The notes below the pieces were generated by a model. That model was not told where the DNA came from. It made no database searches and saw only the letters and a list, made by a program, of their open reading frames with translations. Below, piece by piece: positions 7,507-14,126 of a stretch of 28,826 nucleotides of DNA. Location: the IMG/VR virus record IMGVR_UViG_3300034374_004725, positions 1-28,826 of that record; one strand, 5' to 3'. Made by a program: the position numbers and the translations under genes. The stretch's first letter is position 1. Each line of letters starts with the position of its first letter. The DNA is from a virus.

Positions 7507-7992
7507 TTAAAAAGGTATATCTTCAGAAACAAACTCAGCAGATAAAATCTTTTTAGCAAGTTTATCTACTTCAGTAAATACAGTATCGTATTCACTAACT
7601 TCTTTATGTGGCAATACAGAAGATAGCAAATTTGACATTGTTAATCTGTATTTTTCTTTCCATTGGTCTGCACTACTTTGACCATTAGAAACTGGTTTAG
7701 ATTTAACCATGGGTGCTGGTGCAGGACTACCTTCAGTAGCATCCTTCCAATCCATTGGTTCTATTTTGATACAAGATTGATTGTTAGATCCTGGTTTTTT
7801 TATTTTATAACCAGTAACCTTAACTCTATCTCCCTTGTTCATTTGTCTACAATTCTGAGGTACAAATAATTTTCTATCAGTCTGATCATCTAACTTTACA
7901 GATAACCAGTATTTAACAGGATTATCTTGATCATGAATGTCTTTTAACCCCTGTATTGTAGCTTCATACGACTCTACTGCATTTTCACTCAT
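7507..7992 (-). CDS. Single-stranded DNA-binding-like protein (161 aa)
   Basis: The C terminus is SEDIPF, the acidic-then-IPF tip that bacterial SSBs use to recruit replication and repair partners. The N-terminal 85 residues are beta-rich (YWLSVKLDDQTDRKLFV, then GDRVKVTGYKIKK), compatible with an OB fold. A Pro/Ser/Lys linker precedes a helical C-terminal segment. I chose ATG 7992 because AAAAGGAAAAAT precedes it. An upstream in-frame start at 8052 would overlap the exonuclease gene. It follows the exonuclease, as in phage recombination modules. The OB fold is inferred from pattern, and the tail motif is seen directly. Confidence 0.72.
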   Translation of the reverse strand: MSENAVESYEATIQGLKDIHDQDNPVKYWLSVKLDDQTDRKLFVPQNCRQMNKGDRVKVTGYKIKKPGSNNQSCIKIEPMDWKDATEGSPAPAPMVKSKPVSNGQSSADQWKEKYRLTMSNLLSSVLPHKEVSEYDTVFTEVDKLAKKILSAEFVSEDIPF

Positions 7993-8027
7993 ATTTTTCC
8001 TTTTGTTTATTTTGTTTATTATGGTTT

Positions 8028-8816
8028 TTAAATTTTCCATATTGTATTCCAAATATCAGTAGCAAACTTTTTAGCTTCTGTCATTCCTTTTCCCCAACGG
8101 AAATTATCCATTGTTAATGGAAACATTTTGACTACATCGTCTTTAGATTTAGCTACTGTACAAATATGTTCGATTGTTCGAAATACTTGTATTAAGTCTA
8201 TATCTGGAATTCTGTCTATCATATCTACTGCTTCTTGATCTTTTGCAGACGCATACAATAACATAGTAGGTTTATTGTAAATGCGTTTGTATAAGTATTG
8301 TTGTCTTACATCTGATGCTTTTGGGTACCAATTAGCATCTAATTTACCAGACTTTAATCTTTTAAGATAAGCGGTAGCTTTAGTATCTATAATTACATCT
8401 TCAAACTCAAAGTCAGTAATACATTTAATTGGCTTAATTAAACCTTCTTGATTTATAATTTTTTCATTTTGATAACTAATTACTTTACCAAATTCTTTTA
8501 ATGAATTAGTAAACTTTACAGCTATTTCTTGACACCAATAAAGTTCATCACATTCAATTTCTTCAGCATTTGTTTTAGTGTCATTAGCTTCTGCATACAA
8601 TCTTCTAAATGCTGATTCTGCACCAGATTTAATAAGATCTTCTGTTTCTCCTTTTAGTCCTTCTTGTGCTGCTTCTTCAGCAGCTAATCCCATTAACATT
8701 CTTGCATTAGCTGGTTCTTTGTAGTCAAATAATTCTGTAATAATCCAGTATGCTGGACTATCTACAAAAGAATTACCTCTACTGGCACTATGTCTATAGT
8801 CTTCTCTTAGTATCAT
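8028..8816 (-). CDS. PD-(D/E)XK family exonuclease (262 aa)
   Basis: Nuclease motifs appear in order: GLAAEEAAQEG near residues 43-53 (the conserved Glu helix), D140 and then IIDTKAT at 142-148 giving the D-x-K core (D144, K146), and RQQYLYKRIYN at 171-181 with the Q-x-x-x-Y motif of RecB/Cas4/lambda-exonuclease-like enzymes. Length fits a single-domain phage exonuclease. It probably degrades one strand of duplex DNA to start recombination, feeding the SSB-like protein encoded next. The ATG follows AAAAAAGGAGAAAAA. It lies opposite the HNH gene across a 90-base divergent spacer with a large inverted repeat. Confidence 0.85.
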   Translation of the reverse strand: MILREDYRHSASRGNSFVDSPAYWIITELFDYKEPANARMLMGLAAEEAAQEGLKGETEDLIKSGAESAFRRLYAEANDTKTNAEEIECDELYWCQEIAVKFTNSLKEFGKVISYQNEKIINQEGLIKPIKCITDFEFEDVIIDTKATAYLKRLKSGKLDANWYPKASDVRQQYLYKRIYNKPTMLLYASAKDQEAVDMIDRIPDIDLIQVFRTIEHICTVAKSKDDVVKMFPLTMDNFRWGKGMTEAKKFATDIWNTIWKI

Positions 8817-8840
8817 TTTTTCTCCTTTTTTGTTTAAAAC

Positions 8841-8878
8841 AAATCAATTATTTACACACTAGTGAAATAATTTGATTT
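8841..8878. promoter_or_regulatory. Large inverted repeat between divergent genes
   Basis: The arms AAATCAATTATTT (8841-8853) and AAATAATTTGATTT (8865-8878) are inverted copies except for one inserted base. The centre holds the palindrome CACTAGTG. The dyad spans about 38 bases in a 90-base spacer between the exonuclease (leftward) and HNH (rightward) starts. It could be an operator for both genes or a hairpin-forming site. No convincing -35/-10 pair was found beside it. Confidence 0.65.
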
Positions 8879-8906
8879 GGCAATCATTTTATTGTAGTGT
8901 TTTTAC

Positions 8907-9278
8907 ATGCAAAAAACTAAAAAATTTCGTAGTAAAAAATACTTGATGTGGGTAGCAAATAAACCATGTTTACTTTGTATGACAGAACCTTGCCAAGCAC
9001 ATCATATTACAATTGCTGAGCATAGAGGTTTTGGTCAAAAAGTTTCAGATAATTACACTATACCTTTATGTTATCCACATCATCATTTATTACATATGAC
9101 AGGTGAACGTAAGTTTTGGCAAAAATTAGGTATTAATCCTAAATTCTATTCTGAATTGCTATATGTTACATATAATCAAAATAAATTAGAATATGATCAG
9201 TATTTATGGGAAAACATGTATAAAAAGGTTACACCTTTAATTAAAGCTAATATTGATTTCCTAACGTCAGTCAAATAG
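8907..9278 (+). CDS. HNH endonuclease, Ref/DUF968-like (123 aa)
   Basis: The protein shows a zinc-binding C21-x2-C24, AHH at 31-33, D48 and then PLC (53-55) followed by HHHLLH (58-63), and GERKFW. This is the layout of the HNH nuclease in the Ref/DUF968-type group of phage recombination nucleases. It likely nicks or cuts DNA during phage recombination. Homing is also possible but less typical for this subtype. It lies on the opposite strand to the surrounding operon and lacks a Shine-Dalgarno sequence. The first half is basic. It opens a three-gene rightward island. Confidence 0.83.
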   Translation: MQKTKKFRSKKYLMWVANKPCLLCMTEPCQAHHITIAEHRGFGQKVSDNYTIPLCYPHHHLLHMTGERKFWQKLGINPKFYSELLYVTYNQNKLEYDQYLWENMYKKVTPLIKANIDFLTSVK

Positions 9279-9299
9279 AATGGTTTAATTCTTTTAATT

Positions 9300-9557
9300 A
9301 TGGCTAAAATCTACAAGTTTACAAATAAAAATAAATCAGAGAATTTTATTGATAAAGTAAATCCTCAATCTATTTCTGAGTATCTTGCTGAGCAGCACCC
9401 AGATCTTCCCAAAAGAATAATTAGCGCTATGTCTTTAGCAATGATTTATTCAACATATCTTTCCATGGTTTGTGAAGAAGAAAACTATTCTTGTCAAAGT
9501 TTATTTGAAGAACCTATAGATTTTCTAACTTCTTATGGTAAAGAAACGCTCCACTAA
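9300..9557 (+). CDS. Hypothetical protein in HNH island (85 aa)
   Basis: This soluble protein has a basic N-terminal 16 residues followed by helices (SISEYLAEQHPDLPKRI and AMSLAMIYSTYLSMV) and an acidic end with two Cys. There is no known motif. The ATG follows an AT-rich stretch without a ribosome site, like the HNH gene before it. The next gene overlaps its end by 23 bases. Its fate is tied to the island and not to the surrounding leftward operon. Confidence 0.6.
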   Translation: MAKIYKFTNKNKSENFIDKVNPQSISEYLAEQHPDLPKRIISAMSLAMIYSTYLSMVCEEENYSCQSLFEEPIDFLTSYGKETLH

Positions 9558-9810
9558 AAAAATAAAATCTAAAATAGATTTTCCTTATAAAAAGATATCT
9601 ATATCTTGGTTTGATGCTAATTCTGATTCTGGTTGGTTAACATTAGAAGAAATGCAAAAACATGAACCAGCATTATGTCATACTAATGCTTGGGTATTTG
9701 AAGAAAATAACAAATTTATTAAATTGTTTGGTACTTACTCTATTGATAAAGAAACACAATCTATAGAATTTGGTGAAATCATATGCATTCCAAAAATTTG
9801 GATTGTTTAA
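9535..9810 (+). CDS. Conserved small beta-rich protein (91 aa)
   Basis: After a basic start (KKRSTKKIKSK) the sequence contains ISWFDANSDSGWL and a C-terminal ICIPKIWIV, with strands between. I recognise the pattern (W-D...SGW near the N terminus, IP near the C terminus) from hypothetical proteins of marine phages, function unknown. It overlaps the preceding gene by 23 bases. Its TAA ends at 9810 and the opposing gene's stop begins at 9811, so the two convergent genes abut without a spacer. Confidence 0.65.
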   Translation: MVKKRSTKKIKSKIDFPYKKISISWFDANSDSGWLTLEEMQKHEPALCHTNAWVFEENNKFIKLFGTYSIDKETQSIEFGEIICIPKIWIV

Positions 9811-10095
9811 TTACACTCTATAATTATCTATTATTTCTTTCCAGTCTTTTGTTTTCTCTTGTTTCAATGGATCTGTAGGCTGTTCATCTGTTGGTTCAAA
9901 GCCTTCAATAGAAGCTATTTCTTTTTTAGTTTCAGTTATTTCAGCTTTAACTAAATCTTTAGCTTCTTCTAAACGTGCAGTAAGATTAGGAAAGTTTCCT
10001 GGATAAATACCATAAATGTATAAATCATTTATTGCTGCAGCTACTCTAGATAATCCTTGATATCTATGTTTCAGTCTTGCTAGTTTGCTGTCCAT
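9811..10095 (-). CDS. Hypothetical protein (94 aa)
   Basis: A basic N terminus (SKLARLKHRYQGL) is followed by an Asn/Tyr-rich turn and a long acidic coiled-coil-like helix (LEEAKDLVKAEITETKKEI). The C-terminal 30 residues are Pro/Thr/Lys-rich. No family recognised. It overlaps the upstream coiled-coil gene by 32 bases and ends flush against the convergent rightward gene. Confidence 0.6.
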   Translation of the reverse strand: MDSKLARLKHRYQGLSRVAAAINDLYIYGIYPGNFPNLTARLEEAKDLVKAEITETKKEIASIEGFEPTDEQPTDPLKQEKTKDWKEIIDNYRV

Positions 10096-10258
10096 CTTTT
10101 GTATCTTTCTTTTTAACTTTGTTTATTTTTTGTTCTAATATTAGATTATGATTTTTTAATTCTTCAATCTGACGATTTAAGTTATCTATATTTTTTCTAT
10201 ACTCATGTTTTTCAGATAAAAGTTTATTAATATTAGCTTGTAATAGTTTTTCTTTCAT
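10064..10258 (-). CDS. Short coiled-coil protein (64 aa)
   Basis: Residues 4-50 form a continuous heptad pattern (ANINKLLSEKHEYRKN, then LNRQIEELKNHNLILEQKI), followed by a basic, Ser/Thr-rich tail. Start is an ATGA overlap with the upstream gene, implying coupled translation. It probably dimerises with itself or with the adjacent coiled-coil protein. No function assigned. Confidence 0.6.
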   Translation of the reverse strand: MKEKLLQANINKLLSEKHEYRKNIDNLNRQIEELKNHNLILEQKINKVKKKDTKDGQQTSKTET

Positions 10259-10458
10259 ATTGCATTTACCTTTTCTTGTATATCTTCTAATCTTTGTTTT
10301 AGCGTATTTATTATTTTATGTAAAGCTATTTGATCTCCAATGTCCATATGCCTATCTAAAGAACTGCTATAATCGCACATATCCCAAGCATTTATTAACA
10401 TAGTTAACTCATTTAACTCTTTTTGCGTCTTATGAATTGACGCTTCTAATTTAGTCAT
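10255..10458 (-). CDS. Short helical protein (67 aa)
   Basis: It has two predicted helices: an N-terminal one (SIHKTQKELNELTMLINAW) and a C-terminal one ending in RLEDIQEKV, separated by an Asp-rich turn with His and Met. A strong ribosome site (AAGGAGGGAAA) precedes ATG. It is coupled to the following coiled-coil gene. The pair probably forms one complex. No known family. Confidence 0.6.
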   Translation of the reverse strand: MTKLEASIHKTQKELNELTMLINAWDMCDYSSSLDRHMDIGDQIALHKIINTLKQRLEDIQEKVNAI

Positions 10459-10467
10459 TTTCCCTCC

Positions 10468-10992
10468 TTATGCTATTTGTTTGTTTTGTGTTAATTGATG
10501 ACTTACTATCTCATACACTTTCCAACATGTTTTACCTGCTGGATTATCTTTCCAACAATAATCTTTATTATCTTTGGATTTAAGATGATGTAGTACAGTT
10601 GTATGATCTCTATTAATTGCAGTAGCTATTTGTGGCGTACTTAATTTAGATACATGTCTTAATACATTAATAATAACTGATCTAGGTCTTACATATTTTT
10701 TAAGTCTGTTAGAACTTAATAAATTGTTTTTATCTACAGCAAATTGTAAACAAACTGAAGTGATTACAAAATTAGTCAATCTATTTATTTCTGCTGTATT
10801 GTAATTACTTTTAGTATATTCAGCTTTTATTTTTGTTTTTACTGTTTCTTTATTGTTGTTAAGTTGTTGCAAAGCTAATCTATATCCAGCTTTAACACCC
10901 ATTTTGTACATAAAACTATCTTCTTTAGATATGTTTTGAAATTGAACAGGTTTTAGTCTTTGTCTTAATTCTTGTTTGTGTATTAATTTCAT
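10468..10992 (-). CDS. DnaA domain IV-like DNA-binding protein (174 aa)
   Basis: Residues 70-140 match the DnaA C-terminal helix-turn-helix. RPRSVIINVLRHVSKLSTPQ is followed by IATAINRDHTTVLHHLKSK (residues 122-140), where DHTTVLHH is the signature that contacts DnaA boxes. The N-terminal half lacks an AAA+ ATPase: no Walker motifs are seen, and the whole protein is about a third of normal DnaA length. It could bind the phage origin, recruit host replication proteins, or compete with host DnaA. ATG follows TTAAGGGACAT. It sits mid-operon among small helical genes. Confidence 0.85.
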   Translation of the reverse strand: MKLIHKQELRQRLKPVQFQNISKEDSFMYKMGVKAGYRLALQQLNNNKETVKTKIKAEYTKSNYNTAEINRLTNFVITSVCLQFAVDKNNLLSSNRLKKYVRPRSVIINVLRHVSKLSTPQIATAINRDHTTVLHHLKSKDNKDYCWKDNPAGKTCWKVYEIVSHQLTQNKQIA

Positions 10993-10999
10993 ATGTCCC

Positions 11000-11161
11000 T
11001 TAATTCATATATTTTAATAATTTTTTTTTCATTAGTTCAATCCAATAAAGAAAGTCTTTTATTGCACTAAATTTTTGTGATTTTAAATTCATTTCTGCAA
11101 TTGCTTCTTCACTCACTCTATGTATTATTTCTATTTCTCTAAGTTCATTGTTTAACTTCAC
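11000..11161 (-). CDS. Hypothetical helical protein with GTG start (53 aa)
   Basis: GTG at 11161 overlaps the upstream stop as GTGA and is preceded by AAAGGAGGTAGC, one of the strongest ribosome sites in the window, which decides the start. The product is nearly all helix: an acidic first half (ELREIEIIHRVSEEAIAEM) and a Trp-containing basic second half (FLYWIELMKKKLLKYM). It may be amphipathic or membrane-associated. No family recognised. It precedes the DnaA-like gene. Confidence 0.6.
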   Translation of the reverse strand: MKLNNELREIEIIHRVSEEAIAEMNLKSQKFSAIKDFLYWIELMKKKLLKYMN

Positions 11162-11502
11162 GCTACCTCCTTTGATAATTTTTTGGCTTGGTACATAAAC
11201 GTCTGTGGCGTTATGTGCCTAAGCCAATCTGATAATGATGGTACGTATCCACAATCTTCAATAACATGTTGTTCTGCTATTAATTTTGTGGGTATTTTTT
11301 TACCATCAGAATTTATAATGTAATCTCCAAATTTTTCAATACATTCTTTAATTCCATGAGAATGATGTCGCAATGCTCTGTGTCTAAAATCTGGGTAATA
11401 AGCTTTAGTATCGTCAAACCAATTATGTATTGGTAAATAATCTTCTAACTTACCATTCCAGTTATTTACACTAGACATTGCATGATGTACTGGTGTTGCC
11501 AT
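11158..11502 (-). CDS. DUF6915-like protein (114 aa)
   Basis: The first 50 residues carry PVHHAMSSVNNWNGK, DYLPIHNWFDDTKAYY and FRHRALRHHSHGI. This His-rich series is conserved in a widespread bacterial and phage family that I recall as DUF6915. Later blocks IAEQHVIEDCGYVPSLSDWL also fit. The many His and Asp suggest a metal-binding enzyme, but no activity is known to me. ATG follows AAGGAGATAGCATA. The gene ends four bases into the next GTG-start gene. Confidence 0.78.
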   Translation of the reverse strand: MATPVHHAMSSVNNWNGKLEDYLPIHNWFDDTKAYYPDFRHRALRHHSHGIKECIEKFGDYIINSDGKKIPTKLIAEQHVIEDCGYVPSLSDWLRHITPQTFMYQAKKLSKEVA

Positions 11503-11514
11503 TATGCTATCTCC

Positions 11515-11709
11515 TTATTTATCTTTTCTATTTATATATTTTTCTAAATGCTCTCTAATTAAAGCATTGATTACTCCAGTATGAGTAACATTATATTTAA
11601 TACACCAATCTTTAAAGTCCTGGCATATATCTTCGTTAAGATATACGCATACTAGATTAGGTCTATTACCTTTTTTTCTTTTTTTAGGTAGTTTATTTAT
11701 ATCAATCAT
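11515..11709 (-). CDS. Ribbon-helix-helix-like regulator (64 aa)
   Basis: After a basic N-terminal arm (KLPKKRKKGNRP) comes a strand (NLVCVYL) and two helices (ICQDFKDWCIKYN and THTGVINALIREHLEKYI), the order of a ribbon-helix-helix DNA-binding domain. It may regulate the early operon or control plasmid-like functions. I chose ATG 11709, preceded by AAAAGAAAGGATAT. The in-frame ATG at 11760 lies inside a hairpin and lacks a ribosome site. The gene is separated from DUF932 by a 148-base leader. Confidence 0.65.
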   Translation of the reverse strand: MIDINKLPKKRKKGNRPNLVCVYLNEDICQDFKDWCIKYNVTHTGVINALIREHLEKYINRKDK

Positions 11710-11729
11710 ATATCCTTTCTTTTGTTTGT

Positions 11730-11764
11730 GGGTATAGTTTGGGAAACTCCCCTTGGTCATACCC
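11730..11764 (-). promoter_or_regulatory. Leader hairpin before the ribbon-helix-helix gene
   Basis: GGGTAT (11730-11735) pairs with ATACCC (11759-11764). Nested inside, AGTTT (11736-11740) pairs with AAACT (11744-11748) across GGG. It precedes AAAAGAAAGGATAT and ATG on the leftward RNA. The remaining 93 bases up to the DUF932 stop hold no gene or motif I can support. There is no U-run, so a leader, stability or processing role is more likely than termination. Confidence 0.62.
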
Positions 11765-11857
11765 TAACCGATTTTTGGCTGTACAAGCGTTTGCATACAA
11801 TCGTTGTCATTTAACTTTACTAAACTAGTATTACGCACTAAGCACCAAGATTTTTTA

Positions 11858-12757
11858 TTAAGCTGCCATTGCTAACCAGTAATTACTGTTTAACATGTCA
11901 ATTACTTGTTGTTCTCTTTTACGTTTTACAAGTTCTCTAGAACCTCTCGTAATCGGGTGAGAAGACCATTCAGTAGCCGTTTGATATACTGCAAACAGGT
12001 TTCTACCATAGCTATTACGATATTTATTCCATAAATCACCCAAAACAACAATTGTACGATCACTGACATTATCGGTATCAAATACATTGCTAATTTTGGC
12101 CAATGTTTTTCTAAATAAATACTCAACTTCAACATCTGTTACCTTTCTTTGTAGTTGTTTAAATAGTTCTTTTCCCAAATCATTTTGGGCTTCAAGACCA
12201 TCTTTAAACATCTGCACTGTATAATCTATTGTTTTATTAGTATTGTGTCTATTATAAACATTGAATGACCATGTATTTCTTACCATGCCATTCATACACA
12301 ATACATAAACAGAACCAAATATAATTTGTTCTGCCCAAGTAGAATCATAACTAGCGTAGATCCTTAAATGTGGTATTGTTTTTTCTTTGTAGTTGTCTTT
12401 GACTGGAATACCCTTGTCCCAAAAATAAACATCACGTTTAAATTTAGATCCACTAGGATTAATCCAGTCATTAAATGTAACATTTTCACTTATGTTACCA
12501 TTGTTTGCTTCTAATATAGCTTGGTTAACTTTATTAACTAAATCGCTATATTGTCTTACGTTGTATTTGGGAGATACAACACTCAAACACTGTTCGTTAT
12601 CAGTACGAATTAAAGCATACCTATTAGGTATTTCTTCAATTTCTTCTTGATCTGTTTTATTACTTTTAAAGTATGCAGGTCTTTTTTCTACATTGAAATT
12701 TGCATTAGCACTCAATGTAAGCATTTTTTCTGCAGTTACGTTTTGACTTAAGTTCAT
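11858..12757 (-). CDS. DUF932 family protein (299 aa)
   Basis: The central block, RIYASYDSTWAEQIIFGSVY followed by VLCMNGMV, and the C-terminal block NLFAVYQTATEWSSHP match the conserved features of DUF932 (phage/plasmid-like protein family). Length is typical. The biochemical role is not established. In phages and plasmids it lies near replication or early genes, as here. ATG follows CTTCTCATC-complementary AAGGAGAAGTAGC and overlaps the upstream gene end by four bases. It is the largest gene of the leftward operon. Confidence 0.86.
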   Translation of the reverse strand: MNLSQNVTAEKMLTLSANANFNVEKRPAYFKSNKTDQEEIEEIPNRYALIRTDNEQCLSVVSPKYNVRQYSDLVNKVNQAILEANNGNISENVTFNDWINPSGSKFKRDVYFWDKGIPVKDNYKEKTIPHLRIYASYDSTWAEQIIFGSVYVLCMNGMVRNTWSFNVYNRHNTNKTIDYTVQMFKDGLEAQNDLGKELFKQLQRKVTDVEVEYLFRKTLAKISNVFDTDNVSDRTIVVLGDLWNKYRNSYGRNLFAVYQTATEWSSHPITRGSRELVKRKREQQVIDMLNSNYWLAMAA

Positions 12758-13299
12758 GCTACTTCTCCTTCCTCATCAAATGATTCAAATGTTTCGAATG
12801 TTTCTTCTCCACTCATAGTCCATTTGCCATTAATTACATCTAAATTTACTGTACCATTGCAACGTCCTTCAAAAGCGAAGCTTCCAAATCGATCTAAACA
12901 TCCAGTTTTAAACAACAATGAATCTAATTCATTTATATCATTTAGATCTATCGATTTATGTTCACACATTTTGTAAAATATTACATCATGTTTATTTCTA
13001 ACATAAAACAATTTGTTCATAGTTATCCAACTATTATTAAATTTATATACTATTGATTCTCCTTCTGGTTTATTGCTGAAATATATTTTGTCAAAACCTC
13101 CTTCGTCATGACCTCCAGCAAATTCACCTACTATATATTTAATATTATTCTTTTCAAATTGCTCTCTATAATTTTCTAATATATTTTTAAGATTAATATG
13201 GTTATATATTTTTTCTATTCTTTGTCTTTCTTCAAACCAATCATATTCATTTTTTTTATCAATATGATATTCTTTAATTAACTCTAATTCGTTCATCAT
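12754..13299 (-). CDS. Hypothetical protein, GGHDEGGF motif (181 aa)
   Basis: The N-terminal third is charged and helical. Residues about 58-75 read VGEFAGGHDEGGFDKIYF, a turn repeated in a family of uncharacterised proteins with calcium-binding-like Asp/Glu turns. The C-terminal third, GRCNGTVNLDVINGKWTM, is followed by an acidic tail. The pattern resembles DUF6878-type proteins, but I am unsure. ATG at 13299 is the first of two and overlaps the preceding stop. GGAG lies seven bases upstream. It is coupled to DUF932. Confidence 0.68.
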   Translation of the reverse strand: MMNELELIKEYHIDKKNEYDWFEERQRIEKIYNHINLKNILENYREQFEKNNIKYIVGEFAGGHDEGGFDKIYFSNKPEGESIVYKFNNSWITMNKLFYVRNKHDVIFYKMCEHKSIDLNDINELDSLLFKTGCLDRFGSFAFEGRCNGTVNLDVINGKWTMSGEETFETFESFDEEGEVA

Positions 13300-13463
13300 T
13301 TGTTCTCCAATCTTTGATATGTTTCTTTTAAATATAATTCACTCTTAAGTTTATTTAGCTTATGTATTTCTTTGTTTTGGAAATACGTTTGTATTAATAA
13401 TAATAAAACTATAGTTGCAAATAATACTGCAAATACACTAGCTATAATTGTTAATATTGTCAT
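13296..13463 (-). CDS. Single-span membrane protein with helical tail (55 aa)
   Basis: Residues 2-25 (ILTIIASVFAVLFATIVLLL) form one membrane helix, followed by a basic, coiled-coil-like cytoplasmic tail with NKEIHKLNKLKSELYL. ATG follows AATAAGAAAGGATAT and a GGGTGATG/CATCACCC hairpin. It ends by ATGA overlap with the next gene. It could anchor an early complex to the membrane. No family recognised. Confidence 0.65.
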   Translation of the reverse strand: MTILTIIASVFAVLFATIVLLLLIQTYFQNKEIHKLNKLKSELYLKETYQRLENK

Positions 13464-13479
13464 ATATCCTTTCTTATTA

Positions 13480-13514
13480 GGGTGATGGCTACCTGTGTGG
13501 ACAGCACATCACCC
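13480..13514 (-). promoter_or_regulatory. Leader hairpin before membrane-protein gene
   Basis: GGGTGATG (13480-13487) pairs with CATCACCC (13507-13514), extended by GCT/AGC with one bulged base. It is the strongest stem of the leftward operon in an AT-rich background. It is followed on the leftward RNA by AATAAGAAAGGATAT and ATG, with no U-run. It lies just after the stop of the 96-residue gene. Confidence 0.68.
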
Positions 13515-13524
13515 AATTGTTTAT

Positions 13525-13815
13525 TTACGCTTGAGTTACTTTATCAATACTTTCAGCATATTTAGCTGATATATCCATAAGTTTTTCAGGCGTAAAAGAT
13601 TTAGATTTGTCAGACTCATCCATTCTATTGCACACTCTAATAAATAGTGTGGTAGCTGAAGTCTTTTGTCCCATGGGATCTAATTTGCTTAAGTATTCAT
13701 TTCTACTTACAGCAAAATGACATCTAGCTAATACGTTAGCATAGTAGTCAATCATATTCCCATATTTTTCATCTACTCTTTCTTTTTGGCTTTTCTTAAC
13801 TATTGGTTGTTCCAT
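13525..13815 (-). CDS. Hypothetical helical protein (96 aa)
   Basis: It is soluble and mostly helical, with a basic N terminus (VKKSQKERVDEKYGN) and conserved-looking YYANVLARCHFAVSRNEYL. Two Cys are 26 residues apart. ATG follows AAAGGAGAACGAAA, a strong ribosome site. Its start overlaps a broken upstream frame. No family recognised. It ends before a leader hairpin, so it may close one expression unit of the leftward operon. Confidence 0.65.
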   Translation of the reverse strand: MEQPIVKKSQKERVDEKYGNMIDYYANVLARCHFAVSRNEYLSKLDPMGQKTSATTLFIRVCNRMDESDKSKSFTPEKLMDISAKYAESIDKVTQA

Positions 13816-13964
13816 TTTCGTTCTCCTTTCTTTTTACCTCAAATGGTATAGTTAGTTTTTCAGGCATATTTTTATCAATTGCATTGATAATTCCTATACC
13901 TATTCTGATAGGCAATGTAATTATTTTAATTGCGGTATCAGTTATTTTGTTTATACGCATCATA
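13796..13964 (-). pseudogene. Possible frameshifted small gene
   Basis: AAGGAGGAAGT precedes ATGATG at 13964, an excellent start, yet the frame stops after 29 codons (13875). If one base is removed near 13917-13921, reading continues to 13796 and gives a coherent 55-residue product: MRINKITDTAIKII joined to LPIRIGIGIINAID and a Lys/Glu tail. The good start and two matching halves suggest a frameshift, by mutation, sequencing error or programmed slippage. The alternative is a short 29-residue peptide. Confidence 0.35.
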
Positions 13965-14126
13965 CTTCCTCCTTAATCGTTGATACTTTGCATAAGTTTT
14001 TTTATATTCTTGTGCAAATTCTTTTGTTCCAGGTTGAGGATCTACATCTTGAGTTAACCAGTTATAACCTGCTCTTAATGCATAGCCACCTACTGTATAT
14101 CCAATAAATCTAACTACGTTCCACAT
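13938..14126 (-). CDS. Hypothetical basic protein (62 aa)
   Basis: A mildly hydrophobic N terminus (MWNVVRFIGYTVGGYALRAG) could associate with membrane. The C-terminal half is a basic helix (YKKTYAKYQRLRRKYDAY). ATG follows GAGAGGATA. It overlaps the Xre gene by 17 bases, and its last codons contain the ribosome site of the next ORF. No family recognised. Confidence 0.6.
   Translation of the reverse strand: MWNVVRFIGYTVGGYALRAGYNWLTQDVDPQPGTKEFAQEYKKTYAKYQRLRRKYDAYKQNN

Noticed and set aside
7993-8052. Longer start for the SSB-like gene
   Set aside because: The extra 20 residues are encoded inside the exonuclease end, and the ribosome site AAAAGGAAAAAT points to ATG 7992.
9071-9079. Exact DnaA box TTATCCACA
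   Set aside because: It lies inside the HNH coding sequence (codons for Tyr-Pro-His) and no companion box or AT-rich unwinding region is adjacent. Treated as coincidence.
11709-11760. Upstream start for the ribbon-helix-helix gene
   Set aside because: It falls within a stable hairpin and lacks a ribosome site, while ATG 11709 has AAAAGAAAGGATAT.
11926-12135. Open frame inside the DUF932 gene
   Set aside because: It is a shadow of the DUF932 coding sequence on the same strand in another frame, with no ribosome site.
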